Origin: Castellaniella sp049673105
Lineage (GTDB): Bacteria; Pseudomonadota; Gammaproteobacteria; Burkholderiales; Burkholderiaceae_B
Direction: 5' to 3'
Length of the DNA: 64,000 nt
Assembly: GCF_049673105.1 (NCBI RefSeq)
Contig: NZ_JBATXG010000001.1
Coordinates: 1 to 64,000, forward strand
Both the position numbers and the translations under genes were made by a program. A model generated the notes under the pieces. It had not been told where the DNA came from and made no database searches. It saw only the letters and a list, made by a program, of their open reading frames with translations. How positions within the stretch are numbered: position 1 is the stretch's first letter; each line of letters begins with the position of its first letter. Shown here piece by piece: positions 60,953 to 64,000 of the stretch.

Positions 60953-61873
60953 TCAGACTTTCGAGAGCCAATGGTGGTATTTCGGGGTTTTGCCCGATAC
61001 CGCATCAAAGAAGGCTTTTTGCAGTTGGGCGGTGACGGGGCCGCGTTCTCCGGCGCCGATCTGGCGACCGTCGATCTCGCGGATCGGCGTGACTTCGGCT
61101 GCCGTGCCGGTGAAGAAGGCCTCGTCGGCGATGTACAGGTCATCGCGCGTCAAGCGGCGGGATTCGACCCGCAGATCCAGGTCGGTGGCGATCTGATGGA
61201 TCGAGGCGCGGGTGATGCCGGTCAGGGCGCAGGCGATGTCCGGTTCGTAGATCACGCCATCGCGCACGATGAACAGGTTTTCGCCGGAGCCTTCGGCCAC
61301 GAAGCCATTGGTGTCGAGCAGGATGGCTTCGTCGTAGCCGTGTTCGAGGGCTTCGGTATTGGCCAGGATCGAATTGGCGTAGGTGCTGGCGATCTTGGCG
61401 CGCGGCATGGTGACGTTCACATGCTGGCGGGCATAGGACGATATTTTGACGCGGATGCCTTGTTTGAGGGCTTCTTCGCCCAGATAGGCGCCCCAGGGCC
61501 AGGCGGCGATGGCCACATGCACCTGCGCGCCTTTGGGCGACACGCCCATTTTTTCGGAACCGTAGAACACGATCGGGCGGATATAGCAGGATTCCAGCTC
61601 GTTGCGGCGCACGACTTCGATGTGGGCATTGGAGATCGCCTCGCGCGTGTAGGGGATCTTCATCTGGTAGATGTGCGCCGAATTGAACAGGCGTTTGGTG
61701 TGGTCTTCGAGACGGAAGATGGCGGTGCCGTGATCGGTCTTGTAGGCGCGCACGCCTTCGAAGACGGACAGGCCGTAGTGCAGTGAATGCGTCAGGACGT
61801 GGGTGGTGGCGTCGCGCCAGGGTACGAGTTTGCCGTCGTACCAGATCACCCCATCACGGTCAGCCATAGACAT
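60953..61873 (-). CDS. ilvE: branched-chain amino-acid aminotransferase IlvE
   Basis: A 306-residue fold-type-IV PLP enzyme catalysing the final step of Leu/Ile/Val synthesis. SLHYGLSVFEGVRAYK, IRPIVFYGSEKMG, the PLP lysine in PRAKIASTYANS and GFVAEGSGENLF are conserved. The ATG at 61873 is chosen by family alignment; ATG 61867 is also possible. First gene of the ilvE-zinc ribbon-hydrolase group. Confidence 0.94.
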   Translation of the reverse strand: MSMADRDGVIWYDGKLVPWRDATTHVLTHSLHYGLSVFEGVRAYKTDHGTAIFRLEDHTKRLFNSAHIYQMKIPYTREAISNAHIEVVRRNELESCYIRPIVFYGSEKMGVSPKGAQVHVAIAAWPWGAYLGEEALKQGIRVKISSYARQHVNVTMPRAKIASTYANSILANTEALEHGYDEAILLDTNGFVAEGSGENLFIVRDGVIYEPDIACALTGITRASIHQIATDLDLRVESRRLTRDDLYIADEAFFTGTAAEVTPIREIDGRQIGAGERGPVTAQLQKAFFDAVSGKTPKYHHWLSKV

Positions 61874-61997
61874 CGCCGTCTCCCAGAATAATAGGAGCTT
61901 ATTGTACCAATTGCCCGCCCTGAGGCGATGCACGGTAAAATACGCTGTTCATGAACACACAGGGCCGCTTCTGGCGCCTGTGTTCCTTTAGCTGCGA

Positions 61998-63383
<1,386 letters not shown>

Positions 63384-63391
63384 TCGTTGTC

Positions 63392-63766
63392 TTAGGCCGC
63401 TAGCTGGCTGACTGCTCCGGGGCCGTCATCCAGCACCGGCAGGCTGTCTGCGCCGTCCAGCAGGCGCTGCAGGTGTTCGACATAGGGCAGTTGAACCCCC
63501 CAGAACCGTGTGCCGGCGCGGTCTTGCACCAGGATGGTCGGAAAATTCTCGACGTCCTCGTCGCCCAGCCAGTCGGGGCTGTCTTCTATGTCTACCCAGA
63601 TGAACGTCCAGCCGGGCAACTGGCCGGCCAGGGTTTCCAGGGCGGGCCGGTAGTCGTCGCAGGTGCGGCACCAGGCAGCGCAATAGCAGACGATGCGACG
63701 ACCGTCATCCTGGCTGAGTCGATCCCGCAGAGCGGGCAGGTCGGTGTGGGGGTTGAATACTTTCAT
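63392..63766 (-). CDS. thioredoxin-like protein
   Basis: A 124-residue cytosolic protein with a thioredoxin-fold. The redox motif is WCRTC in CYCAAWCRTCDDYRPAL, later FPTILVQDRAG supplies the cis-proline. The partner is unknown. Confidence 0.88.
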   Translation of the reverse strand: MKVFNPHTDLPALRDRLSQDDGRRIVCYCAAWCRTCDDYRPALETLAGQLPGWTFIWVDIEDSPDWLGDEDVENFPTILVQDRAGTRFWGVQLPYVEHLQRLLDGADSLPVLDDGPGAVSQLAA

Positions 63767-63818
63767 CAGAGCAATATAGTATGAAAACTTCCTCCTCTTT
63801 TCACACCACGTAGCACGT

Positions 63819-64000
63819 ATGACGCATCAGAATCTTGCACTGCGCGGGTCGCATGCTTCCCAAGGTCTCTCTCGGGTCGGGCAGGCGTTTCGCCGCGCCT
63901 TGCTCAGCCAGATGCATCCGCGCATGCTGGCAGCGCTGTTTTTGCCTTTTGTCATCGCCGCGCTGGGGGCTATTGTGCTGCTCTGGTTCTTCTGGACGCC
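63819..64000 (+). CDS. EI24/CysZ-like membrane protein (partial, cut by window end)
   Basis: The first 60 codons of a gene that runs off the window. The visible part starts MTHQNLALRG and includes GQAFRRALLSQMHPRMLAAL and a hydrophobic segment (FLPFVIAALGAIVLLWFFW), as in EI24-domain proteins related to the sulfate permease CysZ. Length and function cannot be judged further. Divergent from the thioredoxin-like gene across about 50 nt. Confidence 0.65.
   Translation, partial: MTHQNLALRGSHASQGLSRVGQAFRRALLSQMHPRMLAALFLPFVIAALGAIVLLWFFWT

Overview
The window is a GC-rich chromosomal segment of a betaproteobacterium, most likely an Alcaligenaceae member (Bordetella / Achromobacter / Castellaniella type). 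The basis is gene order: acpP-fabF-rpoE-mucAB-mucD-lepA-lepB-rnc-era-recO, glnS next to minCDE, and dusB-fis-purH-ruvCA are arrangements known from that group, and the proteins read as betaproteobacterial. I see no rRNA, tRNA, CRISPR array, transposase or prophage; this is mostly core chromosome with a few rearranged joints.

Layout. 1-10.4 kb (+): acyl carrier protein and FabF, the sigma-E envelope-stress module (rpoE, anti-sigma factor, MucB/RseB, DegP/MucD protease), a strong terminator, then lepA-lepB-rnc-era-recO as a tightly overlapping unit. 10.4-18 kb: a RarD-like permease, a Bax-inhibitor-1 protein, holC-pepA divergent from lptF, and a LysR regulator divergent from mmsA. 18-24 kb: cysB, then a complete branched-chain-amino-acid-type ABC importer on the minus strand. 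24-33 kb: a DUF2325 protein behind a Fur-like box, an NlpC/P60 lipoprotein, and a minus-strand unit made of a double-length UvrA (1900 aa, four ATPase modules), pabB and pabC. 33-40.6 kb: a 42-aa basic protein with its own signals, a glycosyltransferase, ettA, an isochorismatase-like hydrolase, a glycine-zipper lipoprotein, an acyl-CoA dehydrogenase behind a perfect 22-bp palindrome, and an AEC permease. 40.6-40.9 kb: a 244-bp element bounded by perfect 32-bp inverted repeats. 40.9-49 kb: minCDE and glnS (minus), then a divergent operon (plus) of a cytochrome-bd-like subunit pair followed by a CBS-containing ClC channel. 49-57 kb: ruvB (plus, behind a LexA-like box) facing recQ-ruvA-ruvC-purH-fis-dusB-ubiH (minus). 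57-64 kb: CtaG-like membrane protein, BepA-like protease, YheT-like hydrolase, zinc-ribbon protein, ilvE, rhlE, a thioredoxin-like protein and the start of an EI24/CysZ-like protein cut by the window end.

The strongest candidates for something undescribed are (i) the bd-oxidase-like operon at 44.6-48.8 kb, in which the CydA-like subunit has lost, by my hand alignment, the residues equivalent to all three haem axial ligands, both conserved glutamates and the GRQPW quinol motif, yet is coupled to a CydB-like subunit and a chloride channel; (ii) the nested inverted-repeat element at 40,623-40,866; and (iii) the 42-codon basic gene at 32,952-33,080. Gene starts were chosen from ribosome-binding sites and family N-termini and often differ from the longest open frame.
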